From NCBI GenBank assembly GCA_041573795.1, contig JBFFQB010000051.1:1-23274 (forward strand): a stretch of 23,274 nt of DNA. Reading direction: 5' to 3'. Shown in pieces: positions 23,091 through 23,274 of this stretch (positions are counted from its first letter, which is position 1; every line of letters starts with the position of its first letter). The stretch is from E44-bin32 sp041573795 (lineage in GTDB: Bacteria > Chloroflexota > Anaerolineae > Anaerolineales > E44-bin32). The position numbers and the translations under genes are program-made. Below the pieces are notes generated by a model, which was not told the DNA's origin, made no database searches, and saw only the letters and a program-made list of their open reading frames with translations.

Positions 23091-23274
23091 TCACGAACCG
23101 GCAGCCAGGTTGGCCTGGAGCCATCCAAGGAATTGACGCATAACGCCAACGGGCTCCTTTGGAGAAGTGGCGATAAGGTTGATGGTGAGGGGATACTTCC
23201 CACTCGCAATTGTTGTTTCGGAAAGCCGAACCCCTTCAATTGCGAGAGCAGTATGCTGGTTTGTGAGGGAAGTA
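23091..23274 (-). CDS. C-terminal part of a PstS-like substrate-binding protein (5' end outside window)
   Basis: On the minus strand the frame is open from the window edge to the TGA at 23091-23093, giving 60 residues. They include AIEGVRLSETTIASGKYPLT, then IATSPKEPVGVMRQFLGWLQANLA. This pattern (AI-GV-PT...I-SG-YPL..., a short strand, then a terminal helix) is that of the C-terminal lobe of phosphate-type ABC binding proteins (PstS, PBP-like domain). Only the tail is visible, so phosphate is only a guess; tungstate, molybdate or other anions are possible. Longer frames on the same bases in other registers look like shadows. Confidence 0.5.
   Translation of the reverse strand, partial: TSLTNQHTALAIEGVRLSETTIASGKYPLTINLIATSPKEPVGVMRQFLGWLQANLAAGS

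Noticed and set aside
22982..23239. 85-codon minus-strand frame at the right edge
   Set aside because: It runs over the end of the MBL gene and reads as random sequence. Another register of the same bases gives a PstS-like tail.
1..23274. CRISPR arrays, insertion sequences, tRNA or rRNA genes, attachment sites
   Set aside because: I saw no spaced direct repeats, transposase-like proteins or tRNA/rRNA-like segments; this is a reading by eye, not a search.

Overview
The window looks like a chromosomal piece of a Chloroflexota bacterium, most likely class Anaerolineae. This is an inference: GC is moderately high, the extracytoplasmic proteins carry Thr-Pro-rich linkers (PTPTP) with SH3-like, SdrD-B-like and NBR1-Ig-like domains, and the set of lipid and ABC genes fits. 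I see no phage, insertion sequence, CRISPR array, tRNA or rRNA. Most genes are ordinary chromosomal genes on the minus strand. The plus-strand island at 16.5-20.6 kb is the unusual part.

Layout. 1-44 is the last codons of a plus-strand MacB/FtsX-like ABC permease, followed by a terminator. 240-5841 (minus) holds an MFS drug-efflux-type transporter, a DadA/sarcosine-oxidase-like FAD oxidoreductase and uvrA. 5988-8802 (minus) is a two-gene unit: a large acidic zinc-ribbon membrane protein and a small double zinc-ribbon protein, neither with a known function. 9084-9532 (plus) appears to be a small multi-pass membrane protein gene broken by two frameshifts. 9678-12756 (minus) is a phospholipid cluster: psd, pssA and two tandem DUF374 acyltransferase paralogues. 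Upstream of it, 12851-16444 encodes a heterodimeric ABC exporter with complementary degenerate and canonical ATP sites.

The island at 16.5-20.6 kb (plus) begins with one polypeptide that fuses an ECF sigma factor, a zinc-finger anti-sigma domain, a membrane helix, and an outside SH3-like plus Ig-like sensor region. Next comes a lipoprotein that carries the same SH3-like domain and an SdrD-B-like domain, then a terminator, then an NBR1-Ig-type lipoprotein. The sigma gene and the NBR1-Ig gene are preceded by the same two-part motif, TCTGTCACAAA-N12-TCCGTT, with identical spacing. It resembles an ECF promoter. I infer a self-regulated envelope-sensing regulon in which the sigma factor is covalently tethered to the membrane.

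20714-22093 (minus) is a tryptophanase with tryptophan-type rather than tyrosine-type specificity residues. 22326-22991 (plus) is a metallo-beta-lactamase-fold hydrolase behind a good housekeeping promoter. The right edge (23091-23274, minus) is the C-terminus of a PstS-like substrate-binding protein.
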